Assembly: GCA_018820765.1 (NCBI GenBank)
Contig: JAHJNN010000008.1
Span: 372,001 to 436,000 of the forward strand
DNA from: Gammaproteobacteria bacterium
GTDB lineage: Bacteria; Pseudomonadota; Gammaproteobacteria; Burkholderiales; Thiobacillaceae
Direction: 5' to 3'
DNA length: 64,000 nucleotides
Part shown: positions 29,428-41,206 of the stretch, piece by piece
How the letters are laid out: each line of letters opens with the position of its first letter
How positions within the stretch are numbered: the first letter of the stretch is position 1
The notes under the pieces: generated by a model
Told to the model about the DNA's origin: nothing
Databases searched by the model: none
Seen by the model: only the letters and a program-made list of their open reading frames with translations
Position numbers and translations under genes: made by a program

Positions 29428-29463
29428 GCCCCCTCTCCCTCTGGGAGAGGGTTGGGGAGAGGG
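29428..29463. repeat. CCCTCTCCC palindromic repeat, family D
   Basis: CCCTCTCCC and GGGAGAGGG flank a three-base loop, followed by ttggggagaggg. It sits between truB and rbfA. Related copies are in the urtA-urtB gap and, in frame, in ureC. Confidence 0.75.
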
Positions 29464-29478
29464 ACTGGCGGGCAGGCT

Positions 29479-29853
29479 TCACTCGTCCTTGGGGTGTTTG
29501 GCGTCTTCGGCGACGGCCGTTTCGATCAGTTGGCTGAGCTCGATGCCGCGCTCGACCGAGCGGTCGTAGACGAAAGTAAGCTTGGGCACCACGCGCAGTT
29601 GCATGCGGTGCGACAGCTGCGAACGCAGGAAGCCGCTGGCACGTTGCAGGCCCTGCAGGCAGGCGGCATGCTCGGCCTCGCCGCCCAGGGTGGTGAAGTA
29701 GACCTTGGCAAACTCCATGTCGCGGTTGACCTCCACCTCGGTGATGGTCAGCATGCCGACGCGCGGGTCCTTCACTTCCTGCCGTATCAGCTCAGGCAGT
29801 TCGCGCTGGATCTGGTCGGCGACGCGGCGGGCGCGGGGAAAGTCTTTGGGCAT
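29479..29853 (-). CDS. rbfA: Ribosome-binding factor A
   Basis: RbfA binds the immature 30S subunit and is needed for 16S rRNA 5' end processing. The 124-residue KH-like protein begins MPKDFPRARRVADQIQRELPELI and contains DPRVGMLTITEVEVNRDMEFAKVYFT and LRVVPKLTFVYDRSVERG, standard motifs. A palindromic repeat separates it from infB. Confidence 0.96.
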   Translation of the reverse strand: MPKDFPRARRVADQIQRELPELIRQEVKDPRVGMLTITEVEVNRDMEFAKVYFTTLGGEAEHAACLQGLQRASGFLRSQLSHRMQLRVVPKLTFVYDRSVERGIELSQLIETAVAEDAKHPKDE

Positions 29854-29860
29854 CTTAGAA

Positions 29861-29968
29861 GGGTCAGGATTCGGGGATCAGGATTCAGGGAGCAAGGCTG
29901 GGCCATTGAATCAAGCGCGCGGCGCAGCCGCGCACTGTCCCTGACCCCTGAATCCTGACCTCTGGTTC
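29861..29968. repeat. Palindromic repeat, family E, copy 2
   Basis: About 108 bases between infB and rbfA with gggtcaggattc and gatcaggattcaggg at the left, an internal gcggcgcagccgc hairpin and ccctgaatcctgacc at the right. It is similar to 23913-23995. Confidence 0.7.
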
Positions 29969-29969
29969 C

Positions 29970-32774
<2,805 letters not shown>

Positions 32775-32783
32775 GCAGTCCTC

Positions 32784-34262
32784 TTAGCCTTGGGCGAACC
32801 AGGGCGCGCGTGCGGCCATGATCAATTGTTTGGCGCGTTCGGCATCCATCGCGGACATTTCAGTCAGCTCATCGACTGCCAGTTCCGCCAGATCCTCGGT
32901 GGTGTGGATGCCTTTGCTGGCGAGCGTGCGTGCGGTTTCCGCGTCCATGCCTTCGAGCGACAGCAGGTCGCCGGCGGAGGCCTCGACCTGCTCCTCGCCG
33001 ACGATGGCGGCGGTCAACAGGGCATTGCGGGCGCGGTTGCGCAACTCGTTGACCAGGTCTTCGTCGAAGGCATCGATCTCGAGCATTTCGTTCAGCGGCA
33101 CGTAGGCGACTTCTTCCAGCGTGGAGAAGCCTTCGTCGACCAGGATCTGGGCGACTTCCTCGTCTACGTCGAGCTTCTCGATGAAGAGGGCGAGCGTCTT
33201 GCCGCTTTCGCTCGATTGCTTCTCGTCGGCCGCTTCGCGCGACATGATGTTGAGCGTCCAGCCGGTCAGTTCGGATGCCAGGCGCACGTTCTGGCCGCCG
33301 CGGCCGATCGCCATCGCCAGCTGCTCCTCGTCCACCACCACGTCCATGCTGTGCTTGTCTTCGTCCACCAGGATGGAGCTGACTTCGGCCGGCGCCAGTG
33401 CGTTGATGACGTATTGCGCGGGGTCGGACGACCAGTGGATAATGTCGACGCGCTCGCCGGCGAGTTCGTTGGTCACCGAGGTGACGCGCGAGCCCCTGAG
33501 GCCGATGCAGGTGCCGATCGGGTCGATGCGCGGATCGTGCGATACCACGGCGATCTTGGAGCGCAGCCCCGGGTCGCGGGCGGCCGCCTTGATTTCCAGC
33601 AGCTCTTCCTCGATTTCCGGCACTTCCAGCTCGAACAGCTTCATGATGAATTCGGGCGCGGTGCGCGACAGCACCACCTGCGGGCCGCGGGCGCCGCGGT
33701 CGATGCGCAGCAGGTAGGCGCGGACGCGGTCGCCGACGCGCAGGTTCTCGCGCGGGATCATCTGGTCGCGGTGCAGGAAGCCTTCGACGCGGCCGGATTC
33801 GATGATGGCATTGCCGCGGTCGATGCGCTTCACCACGCCGTTGACGAGGTGCTCCTTGCGGGCGAGGAAGTCGCTGATGATCTGTTCGCGTTCGGCGTCG
33901 CGGATCTTCTGCAGAATGACCTGTTTGGCAGCCTGCGCGCCGATGCGGCCGAACTCGATGTTTTCCAGCGGCTCCTCGATGTAGTCGCCGATTTCGATGT
34001 CGGGGTGCTTGTCCTGGGCGTCGATCAGCAGGATCTGGTAGCCCTCGGATTCCAGGTCGGCTTCGGACACCACCTGCCAGCGGCGGAAGGATTCGTATTC
34101 GCCGGTTTCGCGGTCGATCGACACGCGCACGTCGGACTCTTCCTTGAAGCGCTTCTTGGTGGCGGAGGCGAGCGCCTGCTCCAGCGCTTCGAACACCACT
34201 TCCTTGTCAACGTTCTTTTCGCGTGCCAGCGCATCGGCCAGCATCAACAGTTCACGGCTCAT
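32784..34262 (-). CDS. nusA: Transcription termination/antitermination protein NusA
   Basis: NusA binds RNA polymerase and controls pausing, termination and antitermination. The 492-residue protein has the N-terminal RNAP-binding domain ([28 protein letters not shown]), an S1 domain ([28 protein letters not shown]), two KH domains ([21 protein letters not shown] and [20 protein letters not shown]), and two C-terminal acidic HhH repeats. Of tandem ATGs the second (34262) is better spaced from ggagg. Confidence 0.97.
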   Translation of the reverse strand: MSRELLMLADALAREKNVDKEVVFEALEQALASATKKRFKEESDVRVSIDRETGEYESFRRWQVVSEADLESEGYQILLIDAQDKHPDIEIGDYIEEPLENIEFGRIGAQAAKQVILQKIRDAEREQIISDFLARKEHLVNGVVKRIDRGNAIIESGRVEGFLHRDQMIPRENLRVGDRVRAYLLRIDRGARGPQVVLSRTAPEFIMKLFELEVPEIEEELLEIKAAARDPGLRSKIAVVSHDPRIDPIGTCIGLRGSRVTSVTNELAGERVDIIHWSSDPAQYVINALAPAEVSSILVDEDKHSMDVVVDEEQLAMAIGRGGQNVRLASELTGWTLNIMSREAADEKQSSESGKTLALFIEKLDVDEEVAQILVDEGFSTLEEVAYVPLNEMLEIDAFDEDLVNELRNRARNALLTAAIVGEEQVEASAGDLLSLEGMDAETARTLASKGIHTTEDLAELAVDELTEMSAMDAERAKQLIMAARAPWFAQG

Positions 34263-34280
34263 CATTTCCTCCAGCCTTGC

Positions 34281-34709
34281 CTAAACCAGGGGTTTCAGGC
34301 GGGCAGCATCCACATTTCTCAAGTCAACCGACACTTCCGTGCCGTCGACGATCAACTTCACAGCATTCTCTTCCAGGCCGACCAGCTGGCCGCTCAGGCG
34401 GCGCCGGTTTTCCATCGGCACCCGCAGCTTGAGCGTGACCTCCTCGCCGGCAAAGCGCGCATAGTCCTGCGGCTTGACCAGCGGCCGGTCAATGCCGGGC
34501 GAGGACACCTCCAGCCTGTCATAGTCGATATTTTCGACCGTGAACAGGTGGGTCAGGTGATTGCTCACCGCCACGCAGTCGTCAATCGTGATGCCGCCCG
34601 GCTTGTCGATGAAAATCCGGATCAGCCCGCGGCCGGCGCGTTCCAGCATCACCAGCTCGTAACCGAGTCCGGCAAGCACGGGTTCCAGGCGCGAAGGCAA
34701 ATCCATCAT
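34281..34709 (-). CDS. rimP: Ribosome maturation factor RimP
   Basis: RimP assists assembly of the 30S subunit head. The roughly 142-residue protein shows [47 protein letters not shown] and the C-terminal [15 protein letters not shown] run [25 protein letters not shown]. An ATG at 34709 or 34706 gives the family N-terminus; the frame remains open to 34763 but those codons lack family support. First gene of the rimP-nusA-infB operon. Confidence 0.92.
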   Translation of the reverse strand: MMDLPSRLEPVLAGLGYELVMLERAGRGLIRIFIDKPGGITIDDCVAVSNHLTHLFTVENIDYDRLEVSSPGIDRPLVKPQDYARFAGEEVTLKLRVPMENRRRLSGQLVGLEENAVKLIVDGTEVSVDLRNVDAARLKPLV

Positions 34710-34843
34710 TGCAAATCCATCGTAGTGCCACAGCCACTGCGCAACGAAACCGTGGCGCAGCACAAATAAAAAATGGGCGAACCGCCCATCGTATTAATAA
34801 TAAAGCGCAAAAATTATACCACTCGGGCCGGTGAACTGGAAGG

Positions 34844-34930
34844 TGGTGCCCGGAACCGGAATCGAACCGGTACGCCATCGCTGGCGAGGGATTTTAAGTC
34901 CCTTGTGTCTACCAATTTCACCATCCGGGC
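34844..34930 (-). tRNA. tRNA-Leu (TAA)
   Basis: A class II tRNA of 87 bases on the minus strand: acceptor GCCCGGA/TCCGGGC, D-arm GGTGAAATTGGTAGACAC, anticodon loop ACTTAAAAT giving TAA, a long variable arm, T-loop GGTTCGATTCC and an encoded CCA. It is the distal member of the Gly-Cys-Leu cluster. Confidence 0.95.
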
Positions 34931-34964
34931 AAAGCGGACAGTTGGCCTTTCGTGGCCGGGAATC

Positions 34965-35038
34965 TGGAGGCGCGAGCCGGAGTCGAACCGACCTACACGG
35001 ATTTGCAATCCGGTGCATAACCGCTTTGCTATCGCGCC
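34965..35038 (-). tRNA. tRNA-Cys (GCA)
   Basis: A 74-base minus-strand cloverleaf: acceptor GGCGCGA/TCGCGCC, anticodon loop ATTGCAAA giving GCA, T-loop GGTTCGACTCC, discriminator U and encoded CCA. Confidence 0.95.
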
Positions 35039-35109
35039 TTTGCGGTAAACCACTTTGAAACGAAAAAGGGAAAACGTCCGGACTAAGCCTTCTGTTTTCC
35101 CCGGAATTC

Positions 35110-35185
35110 TGGAGCGGGAAAGGAGGTTCGAACTCCCGACCTCAACCTTGGCAAGGTTGCGCTCTACCAGCTGAGCTATTCCCGC
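35110..35185 (-). tRNA. tRNA-Gly (GCC)
   Basis: A 76-base minus-strand cloverleaf: acceptor GCGGGAA/TTCCCGC, D-arm AGCTCAGCTGGTAGAGC, anticodon loop TTGCCAA giving GCC, T-loop AGTTCGAACCT and encoded CCA. The order pgsA-Gly-Cys-Leu matches that of E. coli. Confidence 0.95.
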
Positions 35186-35232
35186 GTTGAAGGCTGCGCA
35201 TTATGGAGATTTCGTTTTTTTCTGTCAACACC

Positions 35233-35805
35233 TCACGGCGAAGTTTTTTGCAGCGCGCGCGCAGCCATCACGAGGTAATACGCCATCGACACCAGGGTGA
35301 GCAGCGCGGCGACCCAGATCAGCAGGGTGCCGATGGTTGCCGTGGGCAGGCCCGCAACCGGGTAGAAGTAAAGCAGCAGCACGATGGCGACCATCTGCGC
35401 CGCGGTTTTCAGCTTGCCGACGAAGGACACCGCGACGCTGGCCGACTTGCCCGCCTTGGCCATCCATTCGCGCAGGGCGGAAATGGTGATTTCCCGGCCG
35501 ATGATGATGAGCGCGATCAGCGGGGCGACGCGGTCGAGGTCGATCAGCACGATCAGCGCGGCGGCGACCATGAGCTTGTCCGCCACCGGGTCGAGAAAGG
35601 CGCCGAAGGCCGACGTCTGGCCCAGCGCGCGCGCCAGATAGCCGTCGAGCCAGTCGGTCAGCGCCGCCACGCCGAAAAAAGCCGCGGCCAGCAGATTGGC
35701 CTCGGCTGACGTGACCCAGCCGTCGGGCAGGTAGAACACGCCTGCCATCAGGGGAATGAAGAGGATGCGCAGCCAAGTGAGCAGGTTGGGGAGGTTGAGC
35801 GGCAT
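35233..35805 (-). CDS. pgsA: Phosphatidylglycerophosphate synthase
   Basis: PgsA transfers phosphatidyl from CDP-diacylglycerol to glycerol-3-phosphate, the committed step to phosphatidylglycerol. The 190-residue inner-membrane protein begins MPLNLPNLLTWLRILFIPLM and carries the CDP-alcohol phosphotransferase motif DWLDGYLARALGQTSAFGAFLDPVADK with all Asp residues (DGxxAR...GxxxDxxxD). Several membrane helices follow. It starts three bases after the uvrC stop. Confidence 0.95.
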   Translation of the reverse strand: MPLNLPNLLTWLRILFIPLMAGVFYLPDGWVTSAEANLLAAAFFGVAALTDWLDGYLARALGQTSAFGAFLDPVADKLMVAAALIVLIDLDRVAPLIALIIIGREITISALREWMAKAGKSASVAVSFVGKLKTAAQMVAIVLLLYFYPVAGLPTATIGTLLIWVAALLTLVSMAYYLVMAARALQKTSP

Positions 35806-35808
35806 TAT

Positions 35809-37605
35809 TCAGTGGAGCGCGTGATAGATGGTTTCCGCCAATTCTCGGCTGATACCGTTGACTGAGGCAAGCGCGTCGACGCCGGCGTTACGCACGCCCT
35901 GCAGGCCGCCGAAGTGTTCGAGCAGCTGTTTGCGGCGTTTGGGGCCGATGCCGGCGATATCTTCCAGCGTCGACTGCACGCGCGCCTTGCCGCGTTTGGC
36001 GCGGTGGCCGGTGATGGCGAAGCGGTGCGCTTCGTCGCGGATCAGCTGGATCAGGTGGAAGCCGGGGTGGTCCTTGGCGAGCCTGAGTTCGCGGCCGTCG
36101 GCGAAGATCAGCGTCTCCAGTCCGGGCTTGCGCGCTTCGCCCTTGGCCACGCCCAGCAGCAGGACTTCGCCGAGGCCCAGTTCGTTCATTGCCTCGACCG
36201 CGCTCGAAATTTGCCCCTTGCCGCCGTCGATCAGGAGCAGGTCGGGCAATACGCCGTTTTCCTCCACGCTCTTGTGGAAGCGCTTGGTGAGCGCGGCGCG
36301 CATCGCGGCGTAGTCGTCGCCCGGGGTGATGCCCGTGATGTTGTAGCGGCGGTAGTCGGACTTCTTCAGGTCGTCGCCTTCGTACACCACGTTTGATGCC
36401 ACTGTCGCTTCGCCCATGGTGTGCGAGATGTCGAAGCATTCGATGCGATTCAACTGCGGCAGATCGAGCGTGTCGCGCAGCGCGGCGAGCCGCTGCGACT
36501 GGTTGGCGCGGTCGGCGCTGCGGCGCTCGGCCGACAGGCGCGCGTTGGCCTGCGCCATGCCGATCCACACGCGGCGCTCGCCGGTGACGCGATGCTGGAT
36601 GACGATCTTCTTGCCGGCCTGTTCGGACAGCAGCGCTTCCAGCGCGTCGGTCTCGATCGCTTCGCTCACCAGGATGCGCGCCGGGATCGGATGGTCGAGG
36701 TAGTGCTGGGCGATGAAGGCGTCCAGGGCTTCGGCCGGCGTCGCGCCTTCGCCGTGCTGCGGAAAGAAGCTGCGATCACCCAGATGCCGGCCGCCGCGGA
36801 TCATGGTGAGGTTGACCGCGATCACGCCGCCGGCTTCGGCCGCCGCCACTACGTCGGCGTCGGCCTCGCTGCCGGTGGTGTCGACGAACTGCTTTTCGCG
36901 CACCGTCGCCAGCATGCGCAGGCGGTCGCGCAGCAGGGCGGCGGTCTCGAAATCGAGTGCGGCCGCGGCGGCGTTCATCTGTTCCGTGATGTGTTCGGTC
37001 AGCGTGGTGGCTTCGCCATGCAACAGCTGCGCGGCCTCGGTGACATCGCGCGCATAGGCTTCCGGCGTGACGAGCTTGACGCAAGGTGCGGTGCAGCGCT
37101 TGATCTGGTGCAACAGGCAGGGGCGCGAGCGGTTGGCGAACACGGTGTCCTCGCAGGTGCGCAGTTGGAACACCTTCTGCAGCAACTGGATGCTTTCGCG
37201 CACCGCGTAGGAATTGGGGTAGGGACCGAAGGCCTGATCGCTTTTCTTGGGCGTGCCGCGAAAATAGGCCAGGCGCGGAAAACGGTGCCCGGTCAGCAGC
37301 AGATAGGGATAGGACTTGTCGTCGCGGAACAGGATGTTGAAGCGCGGCTTCAGCCCCTTGATCAGGTTGTTTTCCAGCAGCAGCGCTTCGGCCTCGGTAC
37401 GCGTCACCGTGGTGTCGATATGGTCGACGCTTTTCAGCATCAGGCGGATGCGTGGGCTCTGGTCGGTTTTCTGGAAGTAGCTGGTGACCCGCTTTTTGAG
37501 ATCCTTCGCCTTGCCGACATACAACACGGTCCCCGCCGCATCGACCATGCGGTAGACGCCGGGCAGGGTGGGCAGCGAGGCGAGGAATTCCTTGTCGACG
37601 CTCAA
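35809..37605 (-). CDS. uvrC: Excinuclease ABC subunit C
   Basis: UvrC makes both incisions in nucleotide excision repair. The 598-residue protein has the GIY-YIG nuclease (LPGVYRMVDAAGTVLYVGKAKDLKKRV), a Cys-containing region (RSRPCLLHQIKRCTAPCVKLV), a UvrB-binding UVR segment (AAALDFETAALLRDRLRML), the RNase H-like 5' nuclease (ECFDISHTMGEATVAS, LLLIDGGKGQI) and tandem helix-hairpin-helix motifs at the end (IAGIGPKRRKQLLEHFGGL). No ATG fits; a TTG at 37605 gives MSVDKEFLASLPTLPGVY and lies next to the tautomerase stop. The start is therefore less certain than the gene. Confidence 0.94.
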   Translation of the reverse strand: MSVDKEFLASLPTLPGVYRMVDAAGTVLYVGKAKDLKKRVTSYFQKTDQSPRIRLMLKSVDHIDTTVTRTEAEALLLENNLIKGLKPRFNILFRDDKSYPYLLLTGHRFPRLAYFRGTPKKSDQAFGPYPNSYAVRESIQLLQKVFQLRTCEDTVFANRSRPCLLHQIKRCTAPCVKLVTPEAYARDVTEAAQLLHGEATTLTEHITEQMNAAAAALDFETAALLRDRLRMLATVREKQFVDTTGSEADADVVAAAEAGGVIAVNLTMIRGGRHLGDRSFFPQHGEGATPAEALDAFIAQHYLDHPIPARILVSEAIETDALEALLSEQAGKKIVIQHRVTGERRVWIGMAQANARLSAERRSADRANQSQRLAALRDTLDLPQLNRIECFDISHTMGEATVASNVVYEGDDLKKSDYRRYNITGITPGDDYAAMRAALTKRFHKSVEENGVLPDLLLIDGGKGQISSAVEAMNELGLGEVLLLGVAKGEARKPGLETLIFADGRELRLAKDHPGFHLIQLIRDEAHRFAITGHRAKRGKARVQSTLEDIAGIGPKRRKQLLEHFGGLQGVRNAGVDALASVNGISRELAETIYHALH

Positions 37606-37609
37606 AGGC

Positions 37610-37795
37610 TCATTCTTCGTCGAGCAGCTTGCCGGCGATCGCCCAGTTCTCGTCCGGCAGTTCCTCGAACGCGATGTAGGTGTACGACGCCGGCTTGCCG
37701 GCATGGCGTTCCAGCGTGGCGGTGATTTCCTCGGCGACTTTCTGCTTCTGTTCGCGGCTGAGCTTGCCGGCGAGCTTGATGGTGACGACGGGCAT
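37610..37795 (-). CDS. 4-Oxalocrotonate tautomerase-like small protein
   Basis: A 61-residue protein MPVVTIKLAGKLSREQKQKVAEEITATLERHAGKPASYTYIAF... ending KLLDEE. Pro2 would be the catalytic N-terminal proline of the tautomerase superfamily after Met removal, and length and beta-alpha-beta layout agree. It lies two bases after the uracil-DNA glycosylase stop and just before uvrC, and so is probably co-transcribed. The substrate is unknown. A longer frame through this region is a shadow of the upstream gene. Confidence 0.75.
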   Translation of the reverse strand: MPVVTIKLAGKLSREQKQKVAEEITATLERHAGKPASYTYIAFEELPDENWAIAGKLLDEE

Positions 37796-37797
37796 GG

Positions 37798-38421
37798 TCA
37801 GTCCTTCGTTTGGATCTTCGTGAACACCGCCGCGAACATCTCGGGGGTGAGGCGGCGCGTCTGGGTATTGTAGCGGGAGCAGTGGTAGCTGCTGACCAGG
37901 CGCCGGCCGTCGGGCAGGCGGTAGTCGCTGGCGTGGCCAAAGGGGTAGTCCTTGAGCTTGAGACCCTGCGCGCGAAGAACCGCCTGGTGCGCGATCTGCC
38001 CCAGCGCCAGGATGCTGGCGTGCGCCGGCAAGCCGGCCAGTTCGGCCGCCAGAAACCGGTTGCATTCGCGGATTTCGCCCGGCTCCGGCTTGTTGGCCGG
38101 CGGCAGGCATTTCACCGCGTTGGTGATGCGGCAGCCGCTGAGCACTAGGCCGTCGTCGAGCGACAGCGATTCCGGCGCGCTGGCGTAGCCGAAGCGGTGC
38201 AGGGTTTCGTACAGCAGCACGCCGGCGTAGTCGCCGGTAAAGGGCCGTCCGCTGCGGTTGGCGCCGTGCATGCCCGGCGCAAGGCCGACGATCAGCAGAT
38301 CCGGCGCGGGGTCGCCGAAGGCGGGCACCGGGCGCGCGTGGTAGTCGGGATGGCGGACGCGCACCTCGTCCAGAAAGGTGGCGAGGCGCGGGCACGCGCG
38401 GCAGTCGAGGTCGAAGTGCAT
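37798..38421 (-). CDS. Uracil-DNA glycosylase, family 5 (UDGb type)
   Basis: An iron-sulfur uracil-DNA glycosylase of about 207 residues, removing uracil and probably hypoxanthine from DNA. Motif A is VGLAPGMHGANRSGRPFTGDYAG, with Gly-Leu-Ala-Pro-Gly rather than the GEAPG of family 4; the motif 3 equivalent is HCSRYNTQTRRLT. Four Cys (CRACPRL, then C in NAVKCLPP and RECNRFL) fit a 4Fe-4S cluster. The start at 38421 is chosen because the 38460 alternative would place the bfr terminator hairpin inside the gene. It clusters with uvrC, giving two DNA repair genes together. Confidence 0.88.
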   Translation of the reverse strand: MHFDLDCRACPRLATFLDEVRVRHPDYHARPVPAFGDPAPDLLIVGLAPGMHGANRSGRPFTGDYAGVLLYETLHRFGYASAPESLSLDDGLVLSGCRITNAVKCLPPANKPEPGEIRECNRFLAAELAGLPAHASILALGQIAHQAVLRAQGLKLKDYPFGHASDYRLPDGRRLVSSYHCSRYNTQTRRLTPEMFAAVFTKIQTKD

Positions 38422-38430
38422 CGGAAGCAA

Positions 38431-38455
38431 CAAAAAACGCCCCACGGCGGGGACG
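38431..38455 (-). terminator. Probable bfr terminator
   Basis: On the minus strand a short GC stem (CCCCGCCGTGGGG) followed by CGTTTTTTG lies 23 bases past the bfr stop. The stem is only four to five pairs, so confidence is moderate. Confidence 0.5.
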
Positions 38456-38477
38456 TTCATTGTACGCGCGGCGGCGC

Positions 38478-38957
38478 TCAGCTTTCGATCGGCCCGGCGG
38501 CAGTCTGCATGTAGTTCTGCTCGCCCATGCGCTTGACCAGATCGAGCTGGGTTTCGAGGTAGTCGATGTGCTCTTCGGTGTCTTCCTGGATGTCGACCAG
38601 GATTTCGCGCGAGACGTAGTCCTTGACCGCCTCGCAATGCGCGATGGCCTCGACGTACAGCGCGCGGCCGCCGAGTTCCAGCTTGAGGTCGCAGCCCAGG
38701 CACTCGACCACGTTCTCTCCGATCATCAGCTTGTTCATATCCTGCAGGTTGGGCAGGCCCTCCAGGAAGAGGATGCGCTCGATCAGCTTGTCGGCGTGGC
38801 GCATTTCCTCGATCGATTCCTCGTATTCGTGCTTGCCCAGCGCGATCAGCCCCCAGTTCTTGTACATGCGGGCATGCAGGAAATACTGGTTGATGGCGGT
38901 GAGTTCCACCGCCAGGGCCTTGTTCAGGTACTGGATGACTTTCTTGTCGCCTTTCAT
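38478..38957 (-). CDS. bfr: Bacterioferritin
   Basis: Bacterioferritin forms a 24-mer that oxidises and stores iron and binds haem between subunits. The 159-residue protein closely follows E. coli Bfr: [31 protein letters not shown], with haem ligand Met52 and ferroxidase ligands Glu18, Glu51 and His54 in place; GHIDYLE is replaced by [13 protein letters not shown], retaining the distal Glu/His pair. RBS caggag. It follows bfd on the same strand, the natural partner for iron release. Confidence 0.96.
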   Translation of the reverse strand: MKGDKKVIQYLNKALAVELTAINQYFLHARMYKNWGLIALGKHEYEESIEEMRHADKLIERILFLEGLPNLQDMNKLMIGENVVECLGCDLKLELGGRALYVEAIAHCEAVKDYVSREILVDIQEDTEEHIDYLETQLDLVKRMGEQNYMQTAAGPIES

Positions 38958-39105
38958 GCTGCTCTCCTGGTCGTTGAGGAAACCCGCGAGCGTGCCGGTG
39001 GCTGGACGACTGCGTGGCTAAAGGGCGATGCGGGCTTACTTGGCATTCTAGGCAGAGCGGCCGGCAAGACAAGCGCCCACCATGGCGCTCAGTGCGTAGG
39101 AGGAA

Positions 39106-39315
39106 TCAGGCGGCCATGAGGCCGGGGCAGGGCATTTCGTTGCGCACCTCGTCCACGGCCTCGCGCAGCACTTCTTTCGCGCAGCGGCCGCATTTGCCGC
39201 ACTGGGTGGCGACCCCCAGTTCCCGGCTCAGTTCGCGCAGGGTGCACACGCCTTCGGTCCGCACCAGCCGGCGGATATCGGTATCGGTGACACTGTGGCA
39301 AAGACAGACGTACAT
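39106..39315 (-). CDS. bfd: Bacterioferritin-associated ferredoxin Bfd
   Basis: Bfd is a 2Fe-2S ferredoxin that reduces bacterioferritin core iron and mobilises it under iron limitation. The 69-residue protein MYVCLCHSVTDTDIRRLV... has the ligand set Cys4, Cys6, Cys39 and Cys42 (VCLC and QCGKC) of the BFD-like fold. The ATG at 39315 has ggagattccac upstream. A Fur-like box lies 40 bases before the start. Confidence 0.93.
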   Translation of the reverse strand: MYVCLCHSVTDTDIRRLVRTEGVCTLRELSRELGVATQCGKCGRCAKEVLREAVDEVRNEMPCPGLMAA

Positions 39316-39354
39316 GTGGAATCTCCAGCGGCTACATCGATAGAAGTATTTTAT

Positions 39355-39373
39355 GATAATGAGAATGAGTGTC
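39355..39373 (-). promoter_or_regulatory. Fur-like box upstream of bfd
   Basis: The 19 bases on the plus strand, GATAATGAGAATGAGTGTC, match 15 of 19 positions of the Fur consensus GATAATGATAATCATTATC. Location 40 bases ahead of bfd fits iron-repressed control. Confidence 0.8.
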
Positions 39374-39390
39374 AACAACTATATTGTGCG

Positions 39391-39420
39391 GGGGCAACCG
39401 GGTCGACGGCAGGTTGCCCC
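39391..39420 (-). terminator. Hairpin after the iron-cluster porin gene
   Basis: GGGGCAACC (39391-39399) pairs with GGTTGCCCC (39412-39420), 13 bases past the porin stop on the minus strand. There is no strong T-run, so it could be an mRNA-stabilising hairpin rather than a terminator. Confidence 0.5.
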
Positions 39421-39432
39421 AGCATTGATTCG

Positions 39433-40653
39433 TCAGAACATATAGCCGACGCCCAGGTTGAAGCCGTCCTGGTTTTTGCCGTCGTCGTTGTCCTGCTTTT
39501 GGTAATCGGCCTTGACCACCACGTCGGGGTGCGGCCACCAGTTCACGCCGGCGTCGACCTGCTTCTTCTTGCTGCCGGCATTGTCGCCCGCCTTGTTGTC
39601 CCACTGGTTGTAGCGGGCGAACACGCCCCATTGCTCGGACAGCTTGAGCGAGGGTTCGACGTACCAGCCCAGCTGCTTGTCGGCGCCGATGGCGGCCGGG
39701 CCGCTGCCGTCCAGATCCCACTGCGCATACAGCGCCTTGAGGCCGAACGCGCCCTTGTTGACGACGCCATGCAGCTCGTAGAGATTGGCGCTGCCGGCGG
39801 TGGCGTCGGCGCCCTGGGTGATGTCGTCCTGGTGCTGGAAGGTGCCGCCGAGTTCGATGCCGGGCAGGCCGGTCCATTTCAGACGGGCGGTATAGGCAAG
39901 GTTCTTGGCACTGGCTTCGCTGGTTTTCTGGCGACCGTCGCGCGGTTTGTAGCTCTTCGCCACGGTGGTGGCGAGGCCTTCGTGGACGGCGAAATCGTAG
40001 CCGAAGCCGCTGCCCAGCTGCCCAGAGAGCGCCGCGCCGCCCGCCCACCAGGTGGCGGGGATGATGTCCTTTTCGACCGGGTTGCGCTCGACGCCGTAGA
40101 ACACCGGCGGCTCATGCGTCTCGTTGATGAGGCCGACCGGAATCAGGAACAGGCCGGCCTTGGCGCGATGGTCGGCATTGAAGTCGAATTCGATGTAGGC
40201 CTGTTCGAGTTCGACCTCGCCTTTCTTGCCCTCGCCCGCGATGCTGTGCTCGACTTCCAGCTCGGAGAAGAAGCGCGTGCGCTCGTTAAAGGTATGGCCG
40301 AAGAACAGCACGAAGCGGTGCAGGTCGAGTTCGTCCTTGTCGGACGCGCCGCCTTCGCCGTCGAGATTGTTGTAGTGCAGTTCGCCGTAGCCGCCGATGC
40401 GGGTGTTTTCCGCCCACGTCGGCGCGCCGCTGGAGGCGCTGTCGGCGACTTTATCCACCTGCTCGCTGGTCGCGGCGACCTTTTGCTCGGTGGTCTTGAG
40501 CTGGCCTTTGAGTTCCTGGTTTTCCGCTTCGAGCGCGTTCAGGCGGGTTTCCATCGCCTGCAGGCGCGCCTCCATGCTCGTGTCAGCCAAGGCCGGCGTC
40601 AAGGTCGATAACATGGCCGCGACAAGCGCGGTGCGGATCAATGGGTACTTCAT
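39433..40653 (-). CDS. OprO/OprP-like outer-membrane porin in the iron cluster
   Basis: A 406-residue outer-membrane protein with a signal peptide (MKYPLIRTALVAAMLSTLTPALA), an N-terminal coiled coil (MEARLQAMETRLNALEAENQELKGQL), and a beta-barrel ending in aromatic GVGYMF. The coiled coil plus barrel is the arrangement of phosphate-selective and related trimeric porins. The ligand is unknown. The start at 40653 is chosen for the signal peptide; it follows the four-helix membrane protein gene and is probably the last gene of the hemP/feo unit. Confidence 0.8.
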   Translation of the reverse strand: MKYPLIRTALVAAMLSTLTPALADTSMEARLQAMETRLNALEAENQELKGQLKTTEQKVAATSEQVDKVADSASSGAPTWAENTRIGGYGELHYNNLDGEGGASDKDELDLHRFVLFFGHTFNERTRFFSELEVEHSIAGEGKKGEVELEQAYIEFDFNADHRAKAGLFLIPVGLINETHEPPVFYGVERNPVEKDIIPATWWAGGAALSGQLGSGFGYDFAVHEGLATTVAKSYKPRDGRQKTSEASAKNLAYTARLKWTGLPGIELGGTFQHQDDITQGADATAGSANLYELHGVVNKGAFGLKALYAQWDLDGSGPAAIGADKQLGWYVEPSLKLSEQWGVFARYNQWDNKAGDNAGSKKKQVDAGVNWWPHPDVVVKADYQKQDNDDGKNQDGFNLGVGYMF

Positions 40654-40726
40654 GGGGACTCCCTTTCGTTCAAGTTGATAAAAAGGGCTGGCTGGGGCGA
40701 ACGCCCGTGGCTGGCAGGTAAAACAA

Positions 40727-41206
40727 TCAGACGACGTGTGTGCGGCCTCGCCGCCGCGATGTGCGAGAGGGGCGCCGGCGCCCCAGGCGAACATGGATCA
40801 GCCCGGCCAGCGGTAGCATGAGACCGGCGATCCAGTGGGTGGGCGGCAGCCAGGCTTCGCTGGCTTCGGAGGCGAAGTAGTACAACGCATAGCCGGTGGC
40901 GGCGAGCCACAGCAGCCAGACCTTCATCGCCAGGCCGGAGCGGCGGTTCCTGCCGAGCTGCCAGGCGTGGTGGGCGTGGACCGGCAGCACCGAACCGACG
41001 CCCACCAGCGCGGCGAATCCCGCCAGCCCGTGCAGGCGCAGCCACCAGGCTTCCAGCGGATGGGCGGCGTCGCCGAATTCGCCCGCCACGCGCAGGAAGT
41101 AATGAAACAGCAGCCACAGCGCGCCCGATCCCCACAGGGCGAGGAAGACCGTGTACAGCACGCGTTTGTGGCGGGTTCCCAAACGGATGGGCTGGGCGCG
41201 CGTCAT
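40727..41206 (-). CDS. Four-helix His-rich membrane protein, putative b-type cytochrome
   Basis: A 159-residue integral membrane protein with helices at about 16-38, 55-78, 93-111 and 122-140. Histidines sit in or near three helices: His35 in the first; His59, His77, His79 and His80 in the second; His124 and His138 in the fourth. Spaced pairs of this kind suit two b-type haems, as in cytochrome b561-like or DUF4405 proteins. The ATG overlaps the apbE stop by four bases, linking it to flavin transfer. The assignment as a cytochrome is inferred from helix and His layout only. Confidence 0.6.
   Translation of the reverse strand: MTRAQPIRLGTRHKRVLYTVFLALWGSGALWLLFHYFLRVAGEFGDAAHPLEAWWLRLHGLAGFAALVGVGSVLPVHAHHAWQLGRNRRSGLAMKVWLLWLAATGYALYYFASEASEAWLPPTHWIAGLMLPLAGLIHVRLGRRRPSRTSRRRGRTHVV

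Noticed and set aside
34773..35058. Small open frames across the tRNA-Leu/Cys/Gly cluster, and similar ones at 22422-22851
   Set aside because: They are translations of tRNA genes and their flanks.
37798..39072. A 424-residue frame joining the bacterioferritin region to the uracil-DNA glycosylase
   Set aside because: The first half is a shadow of bfr in another frame; the glycosylase starts near 38421.
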